From Cystobasidium ongulense (Eukaryota > Basidiomycota > Cystobasidiomycetes > Cystobasidiales > Cystobasidiaceae), in NCBI GenBank assembly GCA_022835595.1, contig BQUP01000002.1, positions 806,001 through 870,000 on the forward strand: a DNA stretch of 64,000 bases, written 5' to 3'. Position numbers and translations under genes: made by a program. A model generated the notes under the pieces. It ran no database searches, was not told where the DNA came from, and saw nothing but the letters and a program-made list of their open reading frames with translations. Positions 48,568-59,277 of the stretch are shown one piece after another. Each line of letters begins with the position of its first letter. Within the stretch, counting starts at the first letter, position 1.

Positions 48568-51226
48568 TTAGTACATAACCTCAGAGACGTCACGGCCCCA
48601 GTGTCTGTGGGCAGCAATGGCGTCCAAGAATGCCTTTCCGAAAGTAGCGGCTGCGCCAGTTCCAGTGAGCTTCTCCCAGACAGTGGAGTCGGATCCAACG
48701 ACATTTGGACCGCAAACAACACCGTTCTTTTCTGACCATGCTTGCGCTCTGTCTGCCTTGATGTCGGTGCATCCTGGGAGGACGCTGTGGGCTAACCATC
48801 CGACAGCGCCACCAGAAACTGCGATAGGTTTGTAGTGACCATAAGCTTCAGCAGCAAAGTGCTTGACACGACCTGTCTTCAGGTTCTTGAGGAATGGCTC
48901 GCTTGAGCCAAGGATAGCCAAAGCATCGAAGTAGGTAGATCTGCATGTCTCGGGTGTGAAATCTGCCCAGAGAGCCTTGTTCTCTGTTAGGCTTTCATCG
49001 GTGCGGACTGGACCATGTCGGCTTCCGACGAGCATGACGATAAGACCAGCAGCAGTGTAGGCAGCCTTGAGAGCTGTGACTTGGGCACCGTCGCATCCAT
49101 CGAGTGCGAGGACACCGACCTTTCGGCCGACTGGAGTCCAGGTGTTGCCCTTCGATAGTTGCGAAACATCGGTCTTGGCGTCGGTATATCGTTGACGGAT
49201 GGCGCCTTCAGGAATCTCGATACCGAATCCTTCAGCGACAGCTTTACCAAAGTCCGGATGGATCTGAGCGAAGCGGGACATCATGCGTTCTTGGACTTCT
49301 CGTCGGACGCAGTGACCAAGTTCGAAAATGGCGGCTTCAGTCATATGCTGCTTCTCTACATCTGACATACTGTTGTAGAACATTGTGGCTTGATCGTATG
49401 GCATGTCACCCTCGTTGGTGAACTTGGGTGCGCGTACACGAGCACGAACACCTTCGACCTTGAAAGGAGCGTGGTGAAGAGCACCTTCTTCGATGGTAGC
49501 TGTGTGAGGTACGGACGTGCCATTAGGTCCTAGCGAGTTCGGGAAGTAGTTGGGTCCCTTGGGAATCTCAGTCTGCATCTGTCCGTCTCGGAGCAGGTTC
49601 ATGTATGGGCAGACTGGCTGGTTGATGGGTAGCTGGCGCCAGTTTCGGCCTACTCGGCTAAGTTGGGTGTCGAGGTAGGAGAAGTTTCGGACTTGTAGCA
49701 TTGGGTCGTTGCTGTAGATAAGTCAATTAGCTGCATTCTAGCTGATATCTCATCTTGTCACACACCTGTAGTCGATACCAGGAACGATGTGCGAGGTGCA
49801 GAAAGCAACCTGCTCAGTCTCGGCGAAGTAATCGGTAACGTTTCTGTTCAACTCCATGGTACCAATGTTCTTGATTGGGTACATCTCCTCGGGCACATAC
49901 TTGGTACAGTCGAGAATGTCGAAAGGAAGGTTGTCCTCATCCTCAACGGGAACTAGCTGTACACCGAGCTCCCACTTGGGGTAAGCACCGGCATTGATAG
50001 CGTCGTAGAGATCACGTCGATGGAAATCTGGGTCTTGTCCGTTAAGCTTCAACGCTTCATCCCAAACAAGCGAGTGTGTTCCCAAATGTGGTGTCCAGTG
50101 GAACTTGACGTAGGTCCGCTTGCCCTCCTTGGTGACAAAGACAAAAGTGTTGACTCCGAAGCCTTGAATGTGTCGGTATGAGCGAGGAATACCTCGATCT
50201 GACAGGTGCCAAGCAATCATGTGGGTAGATTCGGGCTTGAGAGAAATGAAATCCCCTGTTGGTGTTATACGTATTAGCGCAGGCGGGCGAGGCTCGACGA
50301 AAAGGAATTAGACTCTGTGAAAGCAAAATATGGATTAGCCTGGACAGTTTAAAGAAAGAATTAAACGACACGAACTAAAAAAATTATCGTGCGCTGATTG
50401 TCCTTGTGGGATCTCATTGTGAGGTTCCGGCTTGACTCTGCACTCGAAACATGTCAGTTGCCACTTTTGCCACCGACATGGAACTGTCGAATATGGACAC
50501 AATGAACTCGACATACGCATGTATTAGGTCAGGAAACTCGATTCCGTCCTGAATGAAGAAGACGGGTATGTCGTTGCCAACTGGCCGAGTGTCGGATGTC
50601 AATCAATGCTTTCACATCCTGCTTGAGCTTATCCTCACCGATATCCCAGTTGCCTTCATCCGTATAGAATCTTGAGGCGAAGCCTCTCACGTCACGACTG
50701 AGGAGATATCAGATGCTGCACAACTATAAGCATGCCAATATGCTTACACAGTATCGGCCGAACCCTTGGAGCCTTGGACAGTGCTGAATCGCACAAACAT
50801 TGGGCACGTGGCGCCGGGCTTGGTGAGAATTGCAGCAGAGGTGACTTCTGGAATAGGTGTATGAAGAGTGAATGTTCCGTGAGCAGCAGCTCCCCTTGCG
50901 TGGACTACACGCTCCGGGACGCGCTCGTGGTCGAAGGCGTGAATCTTTTCTCTTCCATGGGGGTCATCCAAAGTGAGGGGACCTCTTGCTCCAGCGCGCA
51001 TCCATCTGAAATAGAGTTTAGCCAGTGGGATAAAAGCGGGAGTGGCATACACTCACGTCTCTGTATTGTCCACCTTTGCGCCGAACATGGTTCTAATTGT
51101 CTGGTCTCCGGAAGCCATGTCCACAACGTGCTTGGAGAGCTGTTCGAGCTTGACGGAAGAGTTGACCGCATCTTTGGCCGCAGCGGCCATCTGCGCTGGG
51201 TCTCTGGTCTGAATACCTGGAGCCAT
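48568..51226 (-). CDS. Large-subunit catalase with C-terminal flavodoxin-like/GATase domain
   Basis: Haem catalase that decomposes H2O2. Five or so exons on the minus strand, starting at [13 protein letters not shown]-terminal core: the haem distal His in [13 protein letters not shown], then [20 protein letters not shown], the Asn-equivalent region around [25 protein letters not shown], and the proximal Tyr in [17 protein letters not shown]. The clade 2 C-terminal domain follows: [17 protein letters not shown], the nucleophile-elbow-like region [13 protein letters not shown], and [17 protein letters not shown]. Such large-subunit catalases are about 720-780 residues in fungi, which fits. It is divergent from a small unknown gene by only 178 bp. 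Confidence 0.95.
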
Positions 51227-51404
51227 GATTGAATGTGAGTATTGTGTTGTGTTGTACAAGAAGAAGGAAGAATTCATGCAGCTGACAACGCGGCACGTTT
51301 GCCCATTCTCGCCGTTCCTATTCGCCACGTCCGCGGACCCAGGGTAACCAATTCAAAGGATCGACGTCACTTTCGGAGCCTTTGAAGATCATCACCCAAT
51401 CGTC

Positions 51405-51692
51405 ATGGCCGGCATTCGCAGATGGGATAAAGGATTACCGCAGAAGGCAGCTCCTGATTGCTTGATGCAAGGTATCTCTAGCGAAACTACGCACGTACTA
51501 TTTACTACTATCGAACTGACGTTTAGCCTGCGATACACGCTTTCCTCAGGTGGAAACGGACAAACGCCCGTCGATCACTTCTGCCCATGGGAGAATGAGT
51601 GCCGGATTCCGAAGAAGTACACCATCCGGATGGAGGACTCCATTCTGCTGTCTGGTCCACCAGTACCTGTCTGGAACCTGGCTGCTCACTAA
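51405..51692 (+). CDS. Uncharacterised 69-residue protein
   Basis: Small gene with one intron, 51472-51549 (78 nt, GT/AG), between exons 51405-51471 and 51550-51692. The spliced product is 69 residues, begins MAGIRRWDKGLPQKAAPDC, and contains VDHFCPWENECRIPKKYTI, with His/Cys spacing that could bind a metal, then a hydrophobic C terminus (ILLSGPPVPVWNLAAH). I do not recognise a family. The intron length is a multiple of three with no stop, so the unspliced ORF also reads through. Its start lies 178 bp from the catalase start on the other strand, so the two may share regulation. Confidence 0.5.
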   Translation: MAGIRRWDKGLPQKAAPDCLMQGISSETTHVLFTTIELTFSLRYTLSSGGNGQTPVDHFCPWENECRIPKKYTIRMEDSILLSGPPVPVWNLAAH

Positions 51693-52610
51693 GATCGAGT
51701 GAAGGGCGATATCCACTAACTTTCCATTGAGTTTGCCATTCCCTTCTAATTTGCGTTCCTCACTGAAGCATCAACACAGCAATAACAACATCAACTCTCA
51801 GCCCAGATTCAAGTCACATGAGCATGCGTTCTGAAGGTGAGGGTGAAGGTGAGGGATAGTCCGGTTTCCCCCTCCTCTGAGTATCCCGCTTGACCGGCGC
51901 CCAGGGGAGCGGCTCTATTGGCCTCTTGTAATTACTACAGGAAAGACTAAGTCCACGGAGGCGACTGGCTCTGAAGCGGAGCAGCAGGCTGTCTGTGCTT
52001 GCTAGAGCTTACTTCCAAATATATACGGACTACCCTTCAAGCCTCATCGCGTCCTGCTGCAGCACTCCTCGGTCTTTTACACCCGCACTTCACTACCAAG
52101 ATACGGCTCCGCTCAATCTTGTTATGAGTGCATCCACACTTGGAACACTTTCACTAAAGCATACTAAAAAGGCACATTAGTATGTTGCCTGTTTCTGCTT
52201 ACTTTATGATGCTTCCCTTCTATAATTGGATCTTTCTAATGTCCATTGGGTGGAAATGTCCATATATGACTCTACCGGGCACTCATCCGCTGACTCTGGA
52301 AGGCAGTATCAGTAAGCAAAGGCAAGCTTCCAACCTTCCAGTTCTTCGCGACTGGGGTATAAAAGCCCGTCGTCTATGCAGTTTGTCTCTTGACTTCTTA
52401 CTTTCTTCGTGGTTATGAGCCACCACTGATTATCACAAGTCGCAAGCCCCACCTCAATGCTGAATACCGCAAGACTCAGACACTTCCTCTCTCAACTTAT
52501 GGTCCCACCCATGCAACTTGACCATCAATCCATCACCTTTTGAACACTTTACAGCAGCAAACCCGATTACCTGCAAATTGTAGGGCAAGCCGAGTATCCT
52601 GCACGCAAGA
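51693..52610. promoter_or_regulatory. Long upstream region with STRE-like sites and a TATA box
   Basis: 918 bp before the next plus-strand gene. It holds a short 6-nt-period repeat (GGTGAA/GGTGAG units, 51833-51855), a CCCCT at 51869-51873 and an AGGGG at 51903-51907, both STRE-like core sites, and a consensus TATA (TATAAAAG) at 52359-52366, about 250 bp before the ATG. No ORF here is supported. TATA boxes were not seen at most neighbouring genes. Confidence 0.55.
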
Positions 52611-53584
52611 TGACCATTTTAATGCCTACAGCAACAGAGGCGCATTGGGCGGAGATGTTCACGTGAGACAAACTATCCTTGCTGGCCTTTGCATCCACAT
52701 TAACTAGATCTGACGTGCCTTTAGCATCGAGCTCCAAATTCATGTTGCCGGCAACGCACAGCGAAACGCGGTCGTCAACTGGCTAGGCCATACGTTCAAA
52801 GCGCTCTACTGGGTCCTCAACAGAGCATGGCAGCCTGTTGCAGAAGGCAGGGTTCAAAGAACTCTGTTCTTTGTGGACAAGGGTGTTCATTGGTCTTCAT
52901 CGCTAGAGAGAGATGAAGACGGGTAGCTTCAAATGTTGTAGAATGGACATTCTTCGACCCTTCTAAGAAGGTGAGTTTACAGTGCAGCTACATACACGTG
53001 AATATATGCTGATCGTGACTCTTCTCACGTTACAGGAAGACGATGCCTGGCTTTTGTTGAAGCATGATAGAGGCGAAGTGCCGGAGAAAAAGTTAAGGAA
53101 ATGGGCTGTTCAAGTCGCCGAATTCTTAAAGGGTGAGTTGTTTACACTTTGTCGAATCATCTTCCATTGCAGTCTCGGCTGATTCTTCCGACTCGGTGAA
53201 GAATGTGATACGATTGTAATGTATGGTATTTCGAAGTGTGATTACAATCGCCTCCTCAATCTATTCAGATATCTACCTGAAGATGCAACCGCTCCCGACA
53301 TCTCCGTATTTGAGCCGCAACACAGCATCGTCAACAAAATAGCCGACAATACAAAGAATAAGTACCAAAGCAAGGCTAATAGACCACTCTACATACCGCA
53401 CGCGGGCCTCACAACAATCATGAAAAACAGCATAAAAACTGTGCAGCAGTCTTACGCCTTGAGCTATGAATGGGAAAACGACCTCAAAGCCTGTCCGACA
53501 TACAAGTCCTATATCGATGTCTGTTATCTATATGAATTTGTGAGAGCTGTTCAGTCGGTCGCCAATGGTGAGAAGCTGGGATGA
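52611..53584 (+). CDS. Uncharacterised protein, about 260 residues
   Basis: Five exons can be joined in one frame: from MTILMPTATEAHWAEMFT at 52611, then a second exon beginning IELQIHVAGNAQRNAVV, a 44-nt intron (52883-52926) joining FFVDK to ASNVVEWTFFDP, an exon EDDAWLLLKHDRGEVPEKK, and a last exon from ECDTIVMYGISKCDYNRLL to GEKLG at 53584. The 44-nt intron was inferred from the frame: without it the reading frame closes. No signal peptide or transmembrane helix. Middle and C-terminal parts are mixed helical in look (HAGLTTIMKNSIKTVQQSYA, KSYIDVCYLYEFVRAVQS). I recognise no family. The gene ends converging on RPF2. Confidence 0.6.
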
Positions 53585-53844
53585 AAGGAAGACAGTCTTT
53601 GTCGGATTGTAGTCGCAATTGAACAGTGGATGCAGGCTAGCGAGTTAGTTTTACTTCTTTATTGCTTGTGTAGTTTAGCAGTTTGGACATGATTTTGATA
53701 GTAGTTGAGTCATCGAAGAAAAGCTCTGCAATAAAAAAATATGCAATTGCTGAATTCGTATACTGACAATACTCTGTTCGAAAGCTAGAAAGTATTGCGA
53801 ATTTTCAACAACAAAGAAATCTAAAAGATTGCTTACAAACCAAA

Positions 53845-55146
53845 TCATACTCTAACGCGTTTCGACGGAATCTCGAAAGCTGCATCGAGTTCTTCTCCCT
53901 CTCCGCCGCTGCCATCTTCAGCACCAGGAGCATCTCTACTCTTCTTAAGACCCTTCATCTTTCTAGTCTGTAGCTTGGATAGATCTTGCTTGTTCATATG
54001 TAATCTACCGACCTTGTCACCCATCTCATCAATATCAACATTTCTATCCTTTCTCTTCTTTCCAGCCATAAGTTCAGGAGCAGTAGACTTCTTCTTTGCT
54101 TTTCTAGTAGCTGATTTCCATTGATCTGGATCAGCTGCTTTGACTCTGCGCACTCGGAAATCGAATGATGGACCGGCGTGTTCGAGTTCAATTAGAGGCG
54201 TGCGTGATCCAGAGTTAAGGAGCTTGATACTGTATGTGCGGAAGTGAATGAGGGGAAGAGCGGCATTTGTGGAGGTTGAAGTAGATGGCTCGGTGAGTGA
54301 AGTGACTGGCTGGGCGGATGCGACACCATTGACAGCCTCTTCGTCGTCTTGAGCACCAACAGTGCATGAAATCACATGCTCTAAACCAGCTAGATTGATC
54401 TTGTCGACCTCTTCACCGTGATAGAAATCGAGGATGATGTTCTTGAATTGCTGGTAGACTGAATGTGTCTCGAATAATTCTCCAGCAAAGTGGAAGAGAG
54501 GCTTCTGGGTAGGAGCATATCGCGCGGAAGCCTGATGCGAAAGGGTGGCAATGTAGTTCAGTCAGCTTGACAACATCGAGGTCTGCTGATAAGGCTGACG
54601 CACCTTTGATTCCTTGACAGACTTTGCCATCTCTACGCCCAACTCAATCATGTCCATCACCTCGTTGTTGTATGTTCTTGCAAAGACGAGATTGTTAGGC
54701 CTCTTCTTGGAGTGCATGCCCACTGCGAACAGCGAAGCATCGTTCTTCTTGGACCAGAAGGCCAGAGATGTCGCGTCATCGAAAGGATGAACAGGATTTG
54801 GCTTGCTAAAGTTGATTCCTTCGGGTTTCTTGAGTTGCATCTGGATTTGCAAAAGTCAATGGGTGATCGTGGTCTGTACAAGCAATACTCAAGACATACA
54901 AGCTCAGAGAGGGCAGTCTTGATGGTCTCGCTAGTGTGAGAGCCTCGTACGAAGATGGCAGTCTTTGCGTTCTCCTTCAGCTTGGACTCTCTGTTCTTGA
55001 GCACTCGCTTCGACCGCGCATTCTTTGGCTTGCTGGATATTTCGCAGAAATGGTGGCCATCAGTATTTGCTCTGCCCAAGGGATCAGTCTGATAGACAAG
55101 CAGCTCACATTGCCAGCTGCACAGAGGGTGTGATAGGCTTCGACAT
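53845..55146 (-). CDS. RPF2: Ribosome production factor 2 (Brix domain)
   Basis: Brix-domain assembly factor that, with Rrs1, brings 5S rRNA, L5 and L11 into the pre-60S particle. Four exons on the minus strand. It starts MSKPITPSVQLAIKPKNARSKRVLKNRE, the conserved Rpf2 N terminus, followed by NAKTAIFVRGSHTSETI, then NPVHPFDDATSLAFWSKKNDAS and GMHSKKRPNNLVFARTYNNE, the Brix signature segments. The third part contains PLFHFAGELFE and VRRVKAADPDQWKSATRKAKK. The tail is basic then acidic (KMKGLKKSRDAPG ... DAAFEIPSKRVRV). An Ala/Ser/Thr-rich insertion near SLTEPSTSTSTNAALP interrupts the domain. The stop is at 53845-53847. Confidence 0.95.
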
Positions 55147-55918
55147 TGTTGCAGCGTTCTTGGTGGTGAGTTTGGTAAATGTCAGACGCAAAGGTGGAAT
55201 CTCAAATTTCAGTGTTCTCCAGCTTTGATTTGAGCTGATCGAGGCAAGACGAGGATGGCTACATATATAGTCATGAAGGTGATGCAGACGCATGCAAGGC
55301 ATCCAACCATATGCAGGGTGCAACAGTTGCACTCGCCTGCTCTGTGGAGGCTGCTGTACCTTCCAGGTTGCTGCTCGCCGGCGCATGCACTGTTCAAAGC
55401 ACCGACGAAGACACACCTTACTGCTCGGATACTCGACTTGCGGCAGACTCTACAATCTGCCGGAGACTGTTATAAACGCACTTCATGCCTTCATATACCG
55501 AGATCAGGTCGTCCGAGCGTTCACCTTCTTGAGCGCCCTGCCGGTAGCTCACAGCTCACCAGGTCCACACCGCAACAGATGCCATAGCTACCTACTTTGC
55601 CGTCTAATAACCAAAACGTAGTATCCAGTATCCAACTGAACTCCTGCTCATGCACTCTCTGTCCCTTCCGCAGTCACCCTGCTGCCGTCGACGAGATTGT
55701 GAGGTTGCCATCGCTCTTTGTCGGCTGGACGACAGCTGACATGCTGCCTTAGCAGCGCCTACTGAATTAGGAAGGAGGAGATGTAGACCTCTGCAATCCT
55801 CTGAGCTGCACTTCTCTCTTCTTCTCATCCACTCATCGCTCTTGCCCTCTTCATCTCTTCGACATCCTTCAAGGCTCTGGAAGTCTGCATAAACTCCATT
55901 CAGTAACAAAGTTCAAAG
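55147..55918. other. Divergent region, RPF2 (-) / cupredoxin (+)
   Basis: 772 bp that contains both promoters. The last 100 bp before the cupredoxin ATG are rich in CT and CTC. No gene or repeat was recognised. Confidence 0.5.
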
Positions 55919-56959
55919 ATGCTGGCCATCTACGTCCTCACGTCTGCCATTCTGGTCTCTGCTGCTTCTGCTGCCAATCATACAGTTAGTCTCCTGTAAC
56001 ACGACCGAAGGACATCGCTCTTATACTTATACAATCCGCTCTTAATACCCGAAGATTGTCGTTGGAGGAGCAGCTGGTCTCAAATTCGTACCTGACACCA
56101 TCACTGCTGAAGTTGGCGATTTTGTAGGTTGCCGTCTATAGATTGCCTACCCGCCAATCCCATCTGAATTTGCCATCCTTAGGTCACCTACATCTTCCAA
56201 TCCAAGAACCACACCGGTTGGTCCATCTTCCCATTACTTTCCACCCTACCATCGTTGACCATCGCTCGTACTACTCCTCATACAGTCACGCAGTCTACAT
56301 TTGCGACACCCTGCAAACTGCTCGAGAATGCGACCATCAGCGCTGTCGGCTTTAACTCTGGCTTTGTACCTGTCGCCGCCGATGCAAAAGAGTTCCCAGC
56401 ATGGACCATTGAAATCACTGCTAAAGCTCCTATCTGGTACTACTGCGCCCAAGGCAATCATTGTTCAGCAGGTATGGTCGGTGCGATCAATCCTCCAGCT
56501 ACGGGTGAAAGGACTTTGTAAGCTCTCTTTTTTCTCCTCCAACCTTCGACATGCCGTTGCTAAGTCATCATTTGTACTCATATAGCGAGGCATTTAAAAA
56601 ACTAGCAGCTGTACCAGCAAGCACAGGTGGTGTTGGATATGGAGGCTATGGAAGCGCTGCTCCCGCTGCCCCGTCTCCGGTAAGAAGCATCTTGACTGCT
56701 GAAAGTGCATTCGCCAGCTGATTTCTTTCAGTGTTCGACTCTTTAGTTAATTTCGGCTACTACTACTGGAGTTAATGTCGCCGCAGTTTCGTCGACTGTC
56801 CTAGACGAAAGTCAAGTTGCTGATGCGACGCGCGCCGGCAGTCAAGAACCTTCGACAACAGGTACAGCTAGCGATACCGGTGCAGGGTTCTCTCGGAGAG
56901 AAGCTGGAGGCTCGGTACTGTTTTTCGCCATTCTGGGTGCTTTCTTCACACTTCTTTAA
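55919..56959 (+). CDS. GPI-type extracellular cupredoxin (serine-rich protein)
   Basis: Secreted cupredoxin-like surface protein of the fungal extracellular serine-rich family. Six exons. Signal peptide MLAIYVLTSAILVSAASA; the fold starts IVVGGAAGLKFVPDTITAEVGD and continues VTYIFQSKNHTVTQSTF. The Cys-containing copper-site region is IWYYCAQGNHCSAGMVGAI, typical of this family, with an earlier NATISAVG segment. A short Ala/Pro/Gly linker and a Ser/Thr stretch lead to a hydrophobic C terminus (GGSVLFFAILGAFFTLL), which with the small residues before it suggests GPI anchoring. Homologues are cell-wall proteins; whether this one binds copper is not shown. The exons are short and the frame is consistent throughout. 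Confidence 0.88.
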
Positions 56960-57102
56960 TCACGATACAGATCTATTTCTTTCTATTTTCCCCTATTTTA
57001 CAGCAGGATTGTAGGCTTAGATCATCTCCTATACACTTTGCTCGAATGGATACAATGCAGGGCAGAGCCTTTATATTATCAGGAGTAATGTGACAGATGC
57101 AA

Positions 57103-59160
57103 CTACTCTTTGCCTTCCCAAATACGCCTCGCCATCAGGTGCCCACAATCAGGCTTGTGTTCATTAGCTGGCCTTCTCCATTTCGCTTGTGCCTTCTTCT
57201 CGTAGTCTCCAGAGTCTGTATAAGCTATTCGACCTTGATTCGCGCAGTCTGCTACAGTACAAAGGGTGCACTTGCTGGACTTGATCTGGTCGATCAGAGC
57301 CAGTGCCTCGGATACGTCGCTTTCGATTAGGTCTAGATGGGAAAAGATATCCTTGTCTTCTTCCGATTCGAGGTCGTCGACCGAGCAACCTAGTTCTACC
57401 GCCAGCTTTAGTCTTTCCTTTCGCTCTTCAGGCGTACGGAAGCGCATGAGTTGAGGAAGCATGCGATCTTCAGCCGGAGAACGACTTGTAGCGTTGCGGG
57501 CTCGAGCATCGAGGCGTCGATATTCGGCTAGCTTCTCTTCGACGAATGCCACAGCATAGTCTAGTCCCTGCTCATAGCCCTCATTGAAATCTTCCTCCCA
57601 GTCTGCGCGCAGGTCGTCATCTAGGTCTTCGTGTTCATTGACTCCACAGCATAGCGATACGAGCGAAGGTGCAGAAGGGAGGATGACAGGCTTTTTCGGT
57701 GCAGTCAAAGCCAAGGTCGCAAGGGCATTTGTCAATGCAGCAGCCGCTGCCGGGTCTGCTCTAGCTTGCTGGCCTCTAGGTCTCCTTTCCGTAGCATAGC
57801 CAGATCTGCCTCTCCTAGCTCGCTGTACCTCGGCTTCCAATGTTTGCTGTCGCTCCGCCTCGTACAATTGTGCAAGCTCAGCATCTGTCATTTGTGCTCG
57901 CTGAGCCGCTTCTTCCGCTGCTCTTGCTCTTTCCTGCAAAGCCCGTGCAGTTGCTCTGTAGACCTTCATAGCTTCTGTAGCTCTGCTAACTCCGACGGTA
58001 GCTACTATCTTTCCGACGTCCCGACATGCTTCGTCCGGTATACCAAAGTGAAGTAATCCCGACCGGTCGACAACGAGATAGCGTAGGCCCGGATGCCGCT
58101 TTAGCAGTCCTTGAAAGGCACCATCGCAGTTGACATACGTTGTCGAGATGTCAAGGTGTTCAAGAACGGGGAAAGGCTTTGGAAGAGTTGCCGAGTGTGT
58201 CGCGGGAATGACGGTCGAAGAAGTTGAAGAGGTAGTGATAGATGTCAGGATGCTGCGATTCGGTATACGAAGGCGAACGTTCTCCACATAGGCAGAAATT
58301 GGCGCGGCGGCTAAGGTTGATATGCAAGAAAGCTTGAAGAAGACGATGGGCTGCGCATGTCCGCCTTTTGGGGCGAGTGCACCAGTGCCAGCTTCAAAAG
58401 CTGCAGCTACCAGATCGGAATATGAAGGTATTGGATCCTGCACAAGGCTTAAGTCTTTGAATGAGGGCGTCAAAGGCCACTTTGCCATTTTCAGGAGTCC
58501 AGAATCGAAGTACACTGAATAGAAAAGTTGTTAGATCAGTTGGAATCCAAAGTGGCGAAAAGTCTCAATAGCCTGTGGCGACACTTACGGCCTTTCAGAA
58601 AGATAGTGTATGCCGCCTTATCGACGTATGGGTTGAAGCGTAGCGCGAGGCGCTCCAATGAGGGACGGTGTTTCTCGATAAGCTCGTCGAAATGCTCTTG
58701 TGCAAAGAGAGGCCCGATGTGCAGGTCGATTGAGCGCAGGTGTGGAAAGGCATTGCCCAAATTAATGAGCAGCTGCGAGTCGGTCCTGTGTGATGCGGGC
58801 CCTTATCAGCACTTTTCTCATGTGTACAAGAGCTCAATGACAGTCTACCCACCTCCAGGCGCGATTTGCGAAAGTAACGACCAAGCTCTTGACTAAATCG
58901 GCATCTTTGTAGCGAGGACCCAGTCGTCGAATGAGCTGGTTTGCCTGGTTCTTGTCTCTGGTGACCCTGAGATGCGTAAACAGGTGCTTGAGCGTAACGC
59001 CAGAATGCGGCATTGCTCTCGAGAGAGCGAGTGCCGTATGTTGAAGATCGTCTTCGTCCAGCTGCTGTAAGACTTGACTCCAGAGCTCGGGTGGCAGCAC
59101 GCTCGATGAGGAAGCGTACACGGGCTTGCCATTTGCGACCGCCGCAGTACCGTTCGCCAT
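57103..59160 (-). CDS. F-box-like protein with coiled coil and C-terminal Cys-rich segment
   Basis: Three exons on the minus strand starting at 59160 (MANGTAAVANGKPVY). Residues about 20-55 look like an F-box (VLPPELWSQVLQQLDEDDL), which suggests a substrate adaptor of an SCF ubiquitin ligase. Leucine-rich stretches such as HLRSIDLHIG and VLEHLDISTTYVN resemble LRRs. A long helical region (VYRATARALQERARAAEEAA) follows, then an acidic coiled coil. The C-terminal 60 residues contain CTLC, two more Cys and a Cys-Gly-His, a plausible zinc-binding set (KCTLCTVADCANQG ... KPDCGH). I know of no close named orthologue. The last exon is the longest, ending at 57103. Confidence 0.75.
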
Positions 59161-59277
59161 GACTTCCGCGAGCCAAAAGCGAGTGGACTCGAATAAAGCG
59201 AAGCTGAGCTTTCTGCAAGGCCTTTCAAGCTGGGTATAGCTTCTCGATCATCGCGCTACAATCTTTGTAATCTAAAT

